Part shown: positions 28,938-38,624 of the stretch, in pieces
Numbering within the stretch: the stretch's first letter is position 1
How the letters are laid out: the number at the start of each line of letters is the position of its first letter
Assembly (NCBI RefSeq): GCF_013403915.1
Contig: NZ_JABFDI010000004.1
Coordinates: forward strand, 1 to 64,000
Direction: 5' to 3'
Source: Winogradskyella pacifica
GTDB lineage: Bacteria; Bacteroidota; Bacteroidia; Flavobacteriales; Flavobacteriaceae
DNA length: 64,000 bases
Translations under genes and position numbers: made by a program
Notes under the pieces: model-generated
The model's database searches: none
What the model was told of the DNA's origin: nothing
Seen by the model: only the letters and a program-made list of their open reading frames with translations

Positions 28938-30851
28938 ATGAAGTATAAAGATCTTATCACCTATGTGGTTGCTGGTGTTTTATGTTTTAACTGTACGGCA
29001 CAAAATTCAAAAGTAGTCAACCAAAAAATACAGGCTACCTCTAGACCAGAACCTAATGTTATTTTATTACTTACAGATGATTTAGGATGGCAAGATGTAA
29101 AGGTTTATGATATTGACGAACCATCTCCATATGAAACCCCAAACCTAGACGCTTTAGCAAAAAAAGGAGTTCAGTTTTGGCAAGCGTACTCTCCGGCTCC
29201 GACGTGTGCGCCCAGTCGGTGTGCAATTATGAGCGGAACGCATCCGGCCAGAGCCCAAAAGACACACGTGGTAGGTGGTGCGCCTCCTACGGTTTATGGT
29301 AATAAAAATTCGCAACGTATTATAGATCCTTGGTATAGCGGTCGTATGCCCGAAAACGAAATGACTCTAGCGAGAGTATTACAGCAAAAAGGTTACACTA
29401 CAGGACATACCGGAAAATGGCATATGGCTATTAATCACTTTGCTTTTCCACAACCAACAGATCAAGGGTTTGATGTGTCTACTGCAGATCGTGGCGCAAC
29501 AAGTCCACAAAAACCGCATCGTTTAACCGATTTTGCAACGACTAAAGCAGATGATCCGTTCCGATTAGATGAGAATGGGTTTCCTTTTCATCAAAATAGT
29601 CAGGATGCTTTAACTTTTTTAAAGGAGAATAAACAAGATCCGTTTTTCTTGTACTACGCAACATTTTTAGTCCACGCACCAATTCACACAAGAAGTAAAG
29701 CGCTTTTAGAAAAATATTGTGAAAAATTGGGCGTGCCTTTTCCAACAGATCCTAACCATTGGGATGTAAAAGGACAAAATAACCCTTACTATGCTGCCAT
29801 GGTAGAAATGTTAGATTATTACGTCGGACAAGTTTTTAATTATTTAGAAACCACTGATGATCCCCGTTGGCCTGGACATAAATTAAGTGAAAACACCTAT
29901 ATTATTTTTACTTCGGATAACGGAGGTATGGAAAACGCGCATGGTGATGTGGTAACCGATAATTATCCTTTAGATAAAGGAAAGATAAATGCTAAAGAAG
30001 GAGGAACGAGAGTACCTTTATTAATATCAGGACCTGGGATAAAGAAAGGAGTGGAGTCTGATGTTGTGGTTAATGGACTCGATTTTTACCCAACCATTTT
30101 ATCTTTATTAGATATAGAAAAACCTAAGGATAAGCATTTAGATGGTGCAGATTTAGCGACATTGTTGCTAGAAGATCCTACCGATTCTAAATTGGTTTTA
30201 GATAAAAATGGTAACGAAAGAACGACGATGATGTGGCATTTTCCGCATGCGTCATACCAAAGTACGTTGCGTGTAGGTGATTATAAATTTATTAGAAATT
30301 ATGATTATAAAAATAATTCTAAAATACCAGAATTTGAGTTATACAAATTATATACCACCAATAATGGAGTCGCAGAACGTGTAGATATTGAAGAGGCTAA
30401 TAATTTAGCAACATCAAATCCTGAAAAAATTAAGGAAATGAACGCGCAGTTGACTTCTATTTTAACCGAAATGAAGGCCAGTTATCCATCGTATAATCCG
30501 TATTATAAAAGTGAGATGGAGCATAAAGAAACGGTTCCGACTGTGATATCTGCATCAAAAGATAATAACCAAGTGACTTTTAAATTTAAAGAAAATGGAG
30601 CTAAGGTGGTAACCGCTAATTTAATTTATACAACCAATGGAGGACATCGTTATGAAGAATGGTTTAAAGCTGATGCTAAAATAAACGCTGACGCAACCAT
30701 CACAGCTAATTTACCAAAGGGAACAACACATTACATTATTAATGTTATTGATACGCATAATTTCTTAGTTAGTTACCCTGAAATGCCGACTGTAAAATCA
30801 CTTAAAAACGACAAAAAGAACTACTCTAACTATGCTTTAAAGAACAATTAA
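28938..30851 (+). CDS. S1 formylglycine sulfatase (two-domain), exported
   Basis: A 637-residue exported sulfatase that removes sulfate esters, here presumably from fucan. The N-terminus is a signal sequence with a possible lipidated C19 (LCFNCTAQ). The metal-binding start VILLLTDDLGWQDV leads to the maturation motif CAPSR with C90, the cysteine converted to formylglycine. GKWHM (about 157) and TSDNGGMENAHGD supply further active-site residues. After the sulfatase fold (to about 535) comes a beta-rich C-terminal domain (about 540-625) shared with the sulfatases at 35802, 38625 and 41342. The closest relative in the window is the one at 41342-43207. The sulfation position attacked is unknown. 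Confidence 0.92.
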   Translation: MKYKDLITYVVAGVLCFNCTAQNSKVVNQKIQATSRPEPNVILLLTDDLGWQDVKVYDIDEPSPYETPNLDALAKKGVQFWQAYSPAPTCAPSRCAIMSGTHPARAQKTHVVGGAPPTVYGNKNSQRIIDPWYSGRMPENEMTLARVLQQKGYTTGHTGKWHMAINHFAFPQPTDQGFDVSTADRGATSPQKPHRLTDFATTKADDPFRLDENGFPFHQNSQDALTFLKENKQDPFFLYYATFLVHAPIHTRSKALLEKYCEKLGVPFPTDPNHWDVKGQNNPYYAAMVEMLDYYVGQVFNYLETTDDPRWPGHKLSENTYIIFTSDNGGMENAHGDVVTDNYPLDKGKINAKEGGTRVPLLISGPGIKKGVESDVVVNGLDFYPTILSLLDIEKPKDKHLDGADLATLLLEDPTDSKLVLDKNGNERTTMMWHFPHASYQSTLRVGDYKFIRNYDYKNNSKIPEFELYKLYTTNNGVAERVDIEEANNLATSNPEKIKEMNAQLTSILTEMKASYPSYNPYYKSEMEHKETVPTVISASKDNNQVTFKFKENGAKVVTANLIYTTNGGHRYEEWFKADAKINADATITANLPKGTTHYIINVIDTHNFLVSYPEMPTVKSLKNDKKNYSNYALKNN

Positions 30852-30986
30852 TTATTTGCACGAGATTAAAGAATTAAAAAAATATAATGAGTGTAACTGT
30901 CTGTATTTCTGAATGAAAGACTTTGTTTTACAGGGAATGAGTCTGTTTTTGGTTGATTTAAGCAACTGAATATCAATTAAAGTGGC

Positions 30987-30994
30987 TAAATTTG
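30987..30994 (+). promoter_or_regulatory. Promoter -7 element upstream of the 269-residue protein
   Basis: TAAATTTG fits TAnnTTTG and lies 27 bases before the ATG, exactly the spacing of its twin at 32122-32129. A shared block at about 30928-30964 lies upstream. Confidence 0.55.
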
Positions 30995-31021
30995 ACTAAC
31001 TAAAATTTTAAACTATATATT

Positions 31022-31831
31022 ATGAAAAAACAATTACTTTTTACTTTAGCTTTTCTAGGAGCTATAACGTTTGCGTCAGCACAAACAGAAATAGCATTTG
31101 ATGCAGCAGGAGATGATCTTCAGACTTTTACTGTTGGACAACAAGCTTCAGATGATCTTGATGAAGGTATTATTACGGTAGGTGGTACAGGTGTATTAGT
31201 ATCTAATAATAATTTTATGGGTGTTAGGTCTGATACTCCTACAGATAATGGAGCAACTGGTGTATGGAGTTTTACCATAGCTACGACTTCAACTACTGCA
31301 ATAAACGCAACACTTAATTTAGATATGGCAAAAAGACCAGGATGTAGTGTAAGTGGAACAGTTGCTGTATCAGGATACACAAATATGTCTTATTCTTTTG
31401 GGTCTGATGGAACTGATATTTCTGCAGTAATAGACGCACCTATTGAATTTGGATCAATTATTTCTCTTGTTAGTGGATCTCCCTTAACCGTTACTATAAC
31501 ATTAGACGAAATGTTAAATGTAGATAATACGGCTACATCTATTTTTAGATTAGAAAATGTTATATTAGAAAGAAATGGTTCTTTAAGTTTTGAAGAAATT
31601 TCAGCTAATAGCATTGTTGCTAGTGTTTCTCCAAATCCTACAGCAAACAGCTTTCAAATAAATTCTAATAAGAGTATTGAAAGTGTAAAATTATATAATA
31701 TCACAGGTCGTTTAGTAAAAACATTTGGTGAAGAAGCTAATTATGATATCAGTGATTTAACAACTGGAATTTATATTGCAAACATTAAGACGCAATTAGG
31801 GTCTAAAACGATCAAAGTTGTAAAAGAGTAA
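31022..31831 (+). CDS. Small T9SS-secreted protein with a recurring beta-rich module (type A)
   Basis: A 269-residue protein: signal peptide MKKQLLFTLAFLGAITFASA, one beta-rich module (about 22-190), and a T9SS sorting domain (about 200-269, SPNPTANSFQINSN...GIYIANIKTQLG). No enzyme motif is visible. The module is clearly homologous to residues about 220-381 of the surface lipoprotein at 55681-57369 (both read IITVGGTGVLV.NNNF.GV and SLVSG.PLTVTITLDEML). A role in glycan binding at the cell surface is inferred. The sorting domain and upstream DNA are close copies of those of the next gene, indicating duplication. Confidence 0.8.
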   Translation: MKKQLLFTLAFLGAITFASAQTEIAFDAAGDDLQTFTVGQQASDDLDEGIITVGGTGVLVSNNNFMGVRSDTPTDNGATGVWSFTIATTSTTAINATLNLDMAKRPGCSVSGTVAVSGYTNMSYSFGSDGTDISAVIDAPIEFGSIISLVSGSPLTVTITLDEMLNVDNTATSIFRLENVILERNGSLSFEEISANSIVASVSPNPTANSFQINSNKSIESVKLYNITGRLVKTFGEEANYDISDLTTGIYIANIKTQLGSKTIKVVKE

Positions 31832-31869
31832 GCTATTCTATTTACGTTAAATTGATTTTAATAAAAGAG

Positions 31870-31903
31870 TCCCTTAGTAAAGTTTACTAAGGGATTTTTT
31901 TTG
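31870..31903 (+). terminator. Terminator after the 269-residue protein gene
   Basis: tcccttagtaaa and tttactaaggga form a near-continuous inverted repeat followed by eight T. Confidence 0.8.
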
Positions 31904-32121
31904 CTTTTCTTTAATATGATAAAGTACGTTTTTAAGGATTACTGAATGACTAATTACTACATTAAGGTAATTACTCTTCGCTAGGTCTATAAAAGTTTTG
32001 AGCGATAGTAAATGGTTAGTGTAATATCTAACTGGTTGTTTATCAATAGGATTTGTTTGTTTTTACAAGAAATGAGAATGCTTTTGGGTGAATTCAGCAA
32101 GGGAGAGTTGTTTGATATAAT

Positions 32122-32129
32122 TAACTTTG
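32122..32129 (+). promoter_or_regulatory. Promoter -7 element upstream of the 257-residue protein
   Basis: TAACTTTG fits TAnnTTTG, 27 bases before the ATG at 32157. TTTGG at 32083-32087 lies 35 bases upstream, as in the twin gene, longer than the usual promoter spacing, so that block may be an operator. Confidence 0.55.
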
Positions 32130-32156
32130 ACTAACTAATTTTTAAACTAATATATT

Positions 32157-32930
32157 ATGAAAAAACAATTACTTTTTACTGCAACATTACTTTTTGCTAC
32201 ATTTACTACCTTTGGGCAAGCAACAGTACTCGATCCAATGGAATCTACTCCACAACAAGTTAGAGTGGCGGATACAGATTATACTCAAAATTTTACAAGT
32301 GGAACTTTTGGAGTGGCGGGATCTGGAGCTAATGTAGCAATAACTGATGCAGCACTTGTTAATGGAACTATCAGTTTTGATGTGGTTTCATCTTCAACAG
32401 ACTTCGAAGCATCAATTAAATTCCACATAAGAAAATTATATGGTAACTCTGGAAGTGTAGATTTTACTGTAAATGGTACAACTGATTCATTTAGTTTACC
32501 AAGTGATCCTGCTGCAGCCAATCTTGATGGTTATGAGGTATTTAATCCTTTAACATTTTCTCAAAATGTAACTGTTTCATCGGTTCCTACAACGATAACA
32601 TTAGATGTTAATGATATTATCACAGATGCAGCTACTGACGCTAAATTTAGGTTCTATAATGTTACATTTACAAATGTAGCTTTAAGTGTAGATGATTTTG
32701 AAACACAAGAAACAAGTGTTAAAATTTATCCTAACCCAGCAAAGAATGGCTTCCAAATAGATTCTAATAACAGTATCGATAGTGTACAGTTATATAGTAT
32801 TACGGGGCAATTATTAAAAACGTTTAAGCAAGAAGCTAATTATGATATTAGTGATTTAGCAACAGGAGTTTATATTGCAAATATCAAAACACAATTAGGT
32901 TCTAAAACGTTAAGAATTGTGAAAGAATAA
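32157..32930 (+). CDS. Small T9SS-secreted protein with a sulfatase-associated beta module (type B)
   Basis: A 257-residue protein: signal peptide (MKKQLLFTATLLFATFTTFGQ), one beta-rich module (about 25-180), and a T9SS sorting domain (about 190-257). The module resembles the region before the sorting domain in the sulfatases at 35802 and 38625: IKFHIRKLYGNSGSVDFTV here against IVFHIRSREGDTANFDVTI there, and FRFYNVTF against FRVYDITF. No catalytic motif is seen. It is probably a free-standing binding module working with those sulfatases; ligand unknown. The upstream region and sorting domain are near copies of those of 31022-31831, but the module differs, pointing to duplication then module exchange or fast divergence. 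Confidence 0.8.
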   Translation: MKKQLLFTATLLFATFTTFGQATVLDPMESTPQQVRVADTDYTQNFTSGTFGVAGSGANVAITDAALVNGTISFDVVSSSTDFEASIKFHIRKLYGNSGSVDFTVNGTTDSFSLPSDPAAANLDGYEVFNPLTFSQNVTVSSVPTTITLDVNDIITDAATDAKFRFYNVTFTNVALSVDDFETQETSVKIYPNPAKNGFQIDSNNSIDSVQLYSITGQLLKTFKQEANYDISDLATGVYIANIKTQLGSKTLRIVKE

Positions 32931-32988
32931 AGGCATATAGCTTTATTCTAAGTCCAAAATCTTAACCTGCTCAATGATATTAAAAATG

Positions 32989-33020
32989 AAAGGTAGTAAT
33001 TCACATTGCTACCTTTTTTT
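32989..33020 (+). terminator. Terminator after the 257-residue protein gene
   Basis: aaaggtag / ctaccttt pairs around a roughly 12-base partly paired loop and runs into a T tract. Confidence 0.75.
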
Positions 33021-33058
33021 TGATTTATTAAATGAAAATTAAGTGATTTAACTAGTAT

Positions 33059-35773
33059 ATGGATTTATCTAAAATTTTAATATCAGCCTTTTTGGTTCTG
33101 TCTAATATTCTATTTAGTCAATCTGTACCACCAATAAAAGGAATAGTGATAGATGAAAACAAAGCACCGATAGAATTTGTTTCCGTAGCACTCTTAAAAC
33201 AGAAAGATTCAACATTTATTAACTATACCCTTACTGATGTTAAGGGCGAATTTGTAATACTAGATACGCCAAAAGATTCGCTTTTATTACAGTTTTCGTA
33301 TTTGGGTTATGTTACCCATTTTAAGCCTATTCACTATACCAACAAACCTATAGATTTAGGTGAAATCATTCTTAAAGAAGAGGCTTTTGAGTTAGATGCC
33401 GTGACGTTATCTGCTGTAATACCCATTCAAATAAAAGAAGATACGATTGCTTTTAATGCTAATTCTTTTAAAGTGAATCCTAGTGATAATCTCGAAACAC
33501 TTTTAAAAAAGTTACCTGGTTTAGAAATTGAATCTAATGGAAAAGTTGTCGCTCAGGGCAACCAAGTTACAAAGATATTTGTAGATGGTAAAGAATTTTT
33601 TGGTGGAGACCCGGCCATTGTATTAAAAAACTTATCGGCAGATGCCATTGCAAAAGTTGAAATAATAGATAAAAAAAGTGATGAGGCAGAATTAACCGGA
33701 GTAGATGATGGCAACAAACAGATTGTAATCAATTTCACCTTGAAAAAATCGAGAAAGAATCAAGGTTTCGGAAAAGCGTCTGCAGGTATAGGATTAGACA
33801 GTCGTTATTTTGGGAATCTCAACTACAATAAATTTTCACCCAAAACGCAATTGGCTGTTATTGGCAAATTCAATAATATCAACATTACAGGGTCTAACAT
33901 TCAAGGATTTTTAGAAAACGCAGATGGTATTGCAGATGACTCTGATGACGACACTTCTAATGCTTCTAAAACAAAAAGTTTAAGCGGTTATTTAGAAACA
34001 GGTGTTGGTGGGGTCAATGTTAGTCATGAGTTTAAAGATAAAGAATCTTTTAATGCCGACTATTTTTACAATCTATCAGATAATAGCGGAACATCATTTT
34101 CTAAACGGATTTCTTTTTCAAATACAAATAATTTTGATTTTGAAGCCGATAATGGTTTCGATAAAATTTCAAAAAACCACAACTTTAACTTCAATTATAA
34201 AAACAAATCTAGAAGTACAAACAGCCTCACCATTAAAGGACGTTTAATATCGGATGCGGTTGTTCAAAATTCAACCAGAGACGGTTTATACTTTACTGAA
34301 GATGGAGACTTAGTGACGTCCAATCGTCAGAGTTATAGTAATAATAACATTAAAAAAACATTTAACGTTAACATCAATTTCTATCAGAAATTAGCTAAGG
34401 TTGGTCGTAGTTTTAGTGTAGGATTTAATACTAATATCAACGGACAAACCAAGGATAATAAACAGACTACTTTTGTCACTAACAATATAAATACGGATAC
34501 CCCTTCAGTTAGAGAGATTTTTGCTTTACGAGACGAAACCTTTAATAATGGATTGTACAATTTCAATATTAAATACACAGAACCTTTAGGTAATAATCAT
34601 TATTTTAAACTTCATTCTTCTGTAAGGATCTTAAATCAAGATGAAGACATTTATCAACTTAAAACAACTGTAGCTAACGATAATGCGGAGGAGCTGATAA
34701 CATTTAAGTACAATAATAGGGAAAGCAGTTACCAAAACCGATTGGGGTACAATTACAGTGTTAAAAAGCTAAATGTTTATACAGGTATTGAGCTTCAAGA
34801 GCTCGATAGATCGTTCGGTGTGGTTACTGAAGACGGTTTTAATAGTCGTCAGTTTTACGTCAACCCATTTTCAACGGTGCAATACAAGCCTCGGAACGGT
34901 GTAAAATACCGATTAGTCTATAACAAAAAAATACGTAGCCCTCGTACAGCGGAAAGCTCTACAGTTATTAATGATTTGAATCCGTTTTATATAAGGAAGG
35001 GAAATCCGAATCTTAAACCAGAAAAGACTGATGATCTCAATATCATAGCCAATATATATAATTACAAATCATCATTAAATTTTACAAGTAGAATTAGATA
35101 TCAGTTTTCTACAGACGCCATTATACCAAATATTACTATTGATGACGACTTTGTAAAAACAAGAAGCTATATCAATAGTGGAGAGCGAAAACGATTTACC
35201 TCATTTTTTAATTTTAGTAAAAAAATAAAAGGATTAGGAATTCGCTATGCTATAAAGAATAGTAATTTTTATAATGTTTCAACCTCATTAATTAACCTTC
35301 AACTTAACGATGTGGAATCTAAAGATGTCTCAGTAGGATTGTCTTTAGAGAATGCTAATAAGAATGTTGTGGACTTAAAGATTGGGACTAATTACAGCGT
35401 TAATAATACGTCATTTTCTATAGAACAAGATCTTAATCGTATTTATAAAAAGCAGCATTATTTTGCGGCTGTAGATTATGATTTTATAGAGAATCTAAAT
35501 TTTAATACACAATTTGATTATTTCTCTTATGCTGATAATCAATTTGCGACTAATCTGGAACTTCCTATATGGAATATGGCTATTTCCTACACATTTGGAA
35601 ATAGCCATAATAGTCTTAAACTGGTCTTAATAGACTTACTTGATGAAAATGTGGATTTCGAAAGACGAAGCACCACTAATTATTTTGAAGAAACTACTTC
35701 AGAAAGTTTAGGACGCTACATTATTTTAAGTTATACCCATAGACTCGGTAGCCGAAAGCAACAGAAAGGTTAA
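33059..35773 (+). CDS. TonB-dependent-receptor-like outer-membrane barrel protein
   Basis: A 904-residue outer-membrane protein. It has a signal peptide (to about 21), a carboxypeptidase-regulatory-like beta domain (about 24-110, IKGIVIDENKAPIEFVSVAL), a plug-like segment (about 120-230, LPGLEIESNGKVV...QVTKIFVDGKEFFGGDP), and a long barrel rich in alternating aromatic and polar strands ending in YTHRLGSRKQQKG. This is the plan of outer-membrane beta-barrel family receptors, not a classical SusC (usually about 1000 residues with a SusD partner). No SusD-like gene is next to it. It may move oligosaccharides or act in assembly; both are inferred. Confidence 0.8.
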   Translation: MDLSKILISAFLVLSNILFSQSVPPIKGIVIDENKAPIEFVSVALLKQKDSTFINYTLTDVKGEFVILDTPKDSLLLQFSYLGYVTHFKPIHYTNKPIDLGEIILKEEAFELDAVTLSAVIPIQIKEDTIAFNANSFKVNPSDNLETLLKKLPGLEIESNGKVVAQGNQVTKIFVDGKEFFGGDPAIVLKNLSADAIAKVEIIDKKSDEAELTGVDDGNKQIVINFTLKKSRKNQGFGKASAGIGLDSRYFGNLNYNKFSPKTQLAVIGKFNNINITGSNIQGFLENADGIADDSDDDTSNASKTKSLSGYLETGVGGVNVSHEFKDKESFNADYFYNLSDNSGTSFSKRISFSNTNNFDFEADNGFDKISKNHNFNFNYKNKSRSTNSLTIKGRLISDAVVQNSTRDGLYFTEDGDLVTSNRQSYSNNNIKKTFNVNINFYQKLAKVGRSFSVGFNTNINGQTKDNKQTTFVTNNINTDTPSVREIFALRDETFNNGLYNFNIKYTEPLGNNHYFKLHSSVRILNQDEDIYQLKTTVANDNAEELITFKYNNRESSYQNRLGYNYSVKKLNVYTGIELQELDRSFGVVTEDGFNSRQFYVNPFSTVQYKPRNGVKYRLVYNKKIRSPRTAESSTVINDLNPFYIRKGNPNLKPEKTDDLNIIANIYNYKSSLNFTSRIRYQFSTDAIIPNITIDDDFVKTRSYINSGERKRFTSFFNFSKKIKGLGIRYAIKNSNFYNVSTSLINLQLNDVESKDVSVGLSLENANKNVVDLKIGTNYSVNNTSFSIEQDLNRIYKKQHYFAAVDYDFIENLNFNTQFDYFSYADNQFATNLELPIWNMAISYTFGNSHNSLKLVLIDLLDENVDFERRSTTNYFEETTSESLGRYIILSYTHRLGSRKQQKG

Positions 35774-35801
35774 GGGCCTTAAATAGTGTAGCGTTTAAAT
35801 G

Positions 35802-38375
35802 TTACTGCTTTATTAACTTTAAAGTGCTACTATCACCATCCTTATTGGTTACTTGTAAAAAGTATAAACCTGAATTAATTCTAGAGATATCAATATTCTG
35901 ATATTGATCCTTGAACTCTAAAGTCTTTGCACCATGTATATTATACAATACACCAGATGTTACAGGTTTATTTAGACTAAAAACACCTTTCGCTGGATTA
36001 GGAAACACTAATAGGTCTTGAAGGTTGTCTTCCACATCATCTACACCTAAACTCTCTAAATCTAAATGAAAAGTAATATCATAAACCCTAAACCTTGGAG
36101 GAAGTGCATTATCTGCATTGATGAGATCTGTAACTAAAACTTCCATAGTCTGAGCAGATTCAGTAAATGTAGTAGGAACGTTATATTCGTAATACAAGTC
36201 ATCGGCATCTCTAGTACTTGTATATTCAAAACTTTGGGTTTCATCGCCAATAGTAACATCAAAATTTGCGGTATCTCCTTCACGCGATCTTATATGAAAT
36301 ACAATTTTTTCGCAAACTACCGATTGTTCAGCTTTTACGTTAATATTAAATCCATCACCACCACCTACAGTTCTCATTTGAATAAATGACGAATTTGCTG
36401 TGGCACCACCAATTAATTCACCATAGACATCTGATTCTTCAGGTTCAAACAACTGTACTTCGTCTACAGTATTAAGTGTAATTTTAGTGATATTAACAAT
36501 CTCAAGTTCTTCAGATAATACTAAGAAATTATTTTCATCTCTTAAGTTGAACACAATTCCAGAAGCATCATCAGGTACGTTTGCCGTTATTATATTATCG
36601 TTTATAGTGACAGCTTCAGCTTCAAACCATTCTTCATTTTGTTCGTTTTTTCTATACAATAAATGACCATAACTAATTACTGCTTCACCTGAACTATTGG
36701 CTATGATTGCAGTTGCTACACCTGAATTTTCATCATAAGTTACTGCGTTAATTGCAGGTACTAGAAGTTGATTTTCTAAAGGACCATCAGGTTCTGCATA
36801 ATCAGGGTTCCATGCTGGAAATCTAGCATCATTATCTGCTAAATATCCTTCCAATGTATCGATCATATCTTGTTTTAAGGTCTGATCCATCGTAGTTATA
36901 ACATTTATAGTTTCCTCTACATCTACAAGATTATCTCCTCCATTATACAGTTGATATGCTTCGTAAGTATTGTCAATATAATTTTTATATAATTTGTAAT
37001 TACCTCTTCGAATAGATGATTTTGATCGTTCATCAGAAGCATTAGGATAGTGCCAAAAAAGATCTGTTCTTTCGGTGGTTGCACCATTTCTTGTTTGTTC
37101 TACTATGCTATTAGTTCCTTTTAGTAAATCACTTAAATCTGCACCATCAAAATCATCAGAAAGATTGCTAGCTATAGTTGTTCCTGTTAAAGATAAAATT
37201 GTTGGAAAAAAATCTAAACCATTAACAACATTGCTATATTCAGCTACTGGAATCTCTGGCCCAGTTACTATCATCGGCACACGAATACCACCTTCTCTAG
37301 AACTTGTTTTTCCTAAATCTAAAGGGAAATTATCTGCTACAACTTCAAATCCATTAGCCGCATTATTTTGTTCTGAAGCTCCATTATCTGAAGAAAATAT
37401 AATATATGTTGTTTCGAATAACGTTTTACCTGGATGTCTAGGATCGTTAGTTGCTTGTAAATAATCAACTAGCTTACCTAAACTCCAATCTACTGTTTGC
37501 ACCATAGCGCCATAAAATGGATTATATTCTCCAGCAGCAGTTAAAGGTGTCGTTTCCGTTGGTATACCATTTGGACCAACATCAGCAGGATCTATTTGAC
37601 CAGAATTAACTAATGTTTGCGTTATAGCCTGTAACATTGGTAGATCTCTAGTTTGAATAGGAGTATGCACCAACCAAGTAGCCATATATAAGAAAAATGG
37701 TTCACCAGATCCTCCATTAGCAGCTACTCTATTCTCCATATACGCTACAGCTTCATCTGTAACAGAATCATATGGTATTCCATCAGCATCTAAAGGGTAA
37801 TTTGGATCATTCCCACCAAAATTTGAAATATCATATCTATCACCCATATTTTGGTTTACACCTCTACTTGTAAATTCAGTATCAAAGCCTTGGTCTACAG
37901 CTACAGGAAAACCATTGGCTCCATCAACATGCCATTTACCAACATGGCCTGTATGGTATCCATTTGTACTTAAAGCTTCTGCTATAGTGTACTCATTAAC
38001 ATCTAATCTTTTTGGAAAATAAGGGCCTATCATTTTACGATCAGCTTGTGAATTCCTTAATATAGGTAAACCACCACCAGATACTTGAGTTACTTTAGTT
38101 TTAATAGGGTGTCTGCCACTTAACATTGCTGCTCTAGATGGAGCACAGGTTGGTGCAGGAGAATAGGCTTGCGAAAACTTAACTCCAGCAGCAGCTAAAG
38201 CTTCCATCTTAGGGGTTTCCCAAGGAACAGGGTCGCCTAGGTTATTAAGATTCGTATCTTGCCAACCTAAATCATCTACGTAAAAAATAACAATATTAGG
38301 CTTGTCTATAACTTGACCATGTACTTGTGGGAATAAAAGTAAGCTGAACAAAAAAAGCAATGTAGTGTTTTTCAT
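35802..38375 (-). CDS. S1 sulfatase with C-terminal modules and T9SS sorting domain
   Basis: An 857-residue secreted, probably surface-anchored sulfatase. Signal peptide to about residue 21, catalytic sulfatase domain (about 25-530) with IVIFYVDDLGWQDT and maturation motif CAPSR (C77), GKWHV, and SSDNGASEQN. Then come a beta domain (about 540-620), a second beta-sandwich module (about 630-770, ending FRVYDITFHLD) also seen free-standing at 32157, and a T9SS sorting domain (about 785-857). It is convergent with the barrel gene (28 bases apart). It is paralogous to the next gene (38625), with the same start MKNTTLL.FLFSL. Likely desulfates intact or large fucan at the cell surface. Confidence 0.92.
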   Translation of the reverse strand: MKNTTLLFLFSLLLFPQVHGQVIDKPNIVIFYVDDLGWQDTNLNNLGDPVPWETPKMEALAAAGVKFSQAYSPAPTCAPSRAAMLSGRHPIKTKVTQVSGGGLPILRNSQADRKMIGPYFPKRLDVNEYTIAEALSTNGYHTGHVGKWHVDGANGFPVAVDQGFDTEFTSRGVNQNMGDRYDISNFGGNDPNYPLDADGIPYDSVTDEAVAYMENRVAANGGSGEPFFLYMATWLVHTPIQTRDLPMLQAITQTLVNSGQIDPADVGPNGIPTETTPLTAAGEYNPFYGAMVQTVDWSLGKLVDYLQATNDPRHPGKTLFETTYIIFSSDNGASEQNNAANGFEVVADNFPLDLGKTSSREGGIRVPMIVTGPEIPVAEYSNVVNGLDFFPTILSLTGTTIASNLSDDFDGADLSDLLKGTNSIVEQTRNGATTERTDLFWHYPNASDERSKSSIRRGNYKLYKNYIDNTYEAYQLYNGGDNLVDVEETINVITTMDQTLKQDMIDTLEGYLADNDARFPAWNPDYAEPDGPLENQLLVPAINAVTYDENSGVATAIIANSSGEAVISYGHLLYRKNEQNEEWFEAEAVTINDNIITANVPDDASGIVFNLRDENNFLVLSEELEIVNITKITLNTVDEVQLFEPEESDVYGELIGGATANSSFIQMRTVGGGDGFNINVKAEQSVVCEKIVFHIRSREGDTANFDVTIGDETQSFEYTSTRDADDLYYEYNVPTTFTESAQTMEVLVTDLINADNALPPRFRVYDITFHLDLESLGVDDVEDNLQDLLVFPNPAKGVFSLNKPVTSGVLYNIHGAKTLEFKDQYQNIDISRINSGLYFLQVTNKDGDSSTLKLIKQ

Positions 38376-38534
38376 AATAAATTTATTTTAGGTAAAGGTA
38401 AAATTTATGAAGAAATCACTTCTGCTATAATTCACCAAAAATTTACTTAAATCGACCATTTCTTTTTATAGACCAAGTTGCTGTTGTCGTCCTATGTCAT
38501 CTAACTTCTCGTATGAGTCCATTGGTTTTAGGGG

Positions 38535-38605
38535 ATGTGGTTATAACAAAGAAGCTGCCCTTTAACATCAAAGAAATCATATCTATGATGTTATAGAGCA
38601 GCTTG
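38535..38605 (-). terminator. Possible stem-loop downstream of the 830-residue sulfatase gene
   Basis: On the minus strand, aagctgc / gcagctt and taacatc / gatgtta form a bipartite stem around a roughly 15-base loop. There is no strong T run, so this may be an mRNA 3' stabiliser rather than a terminator. Confidence 0.4.
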
Positions 38606-38624
38606 TAAGTTGTTAAAAAAAGAT

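Noticed and set aside
33059..35773. Barrel gene as SusC
   Set aside because: It is shorter than usual SusC, has no SusD beside it, and its plug/barrel looks like the broader outer-membrane barrel family.
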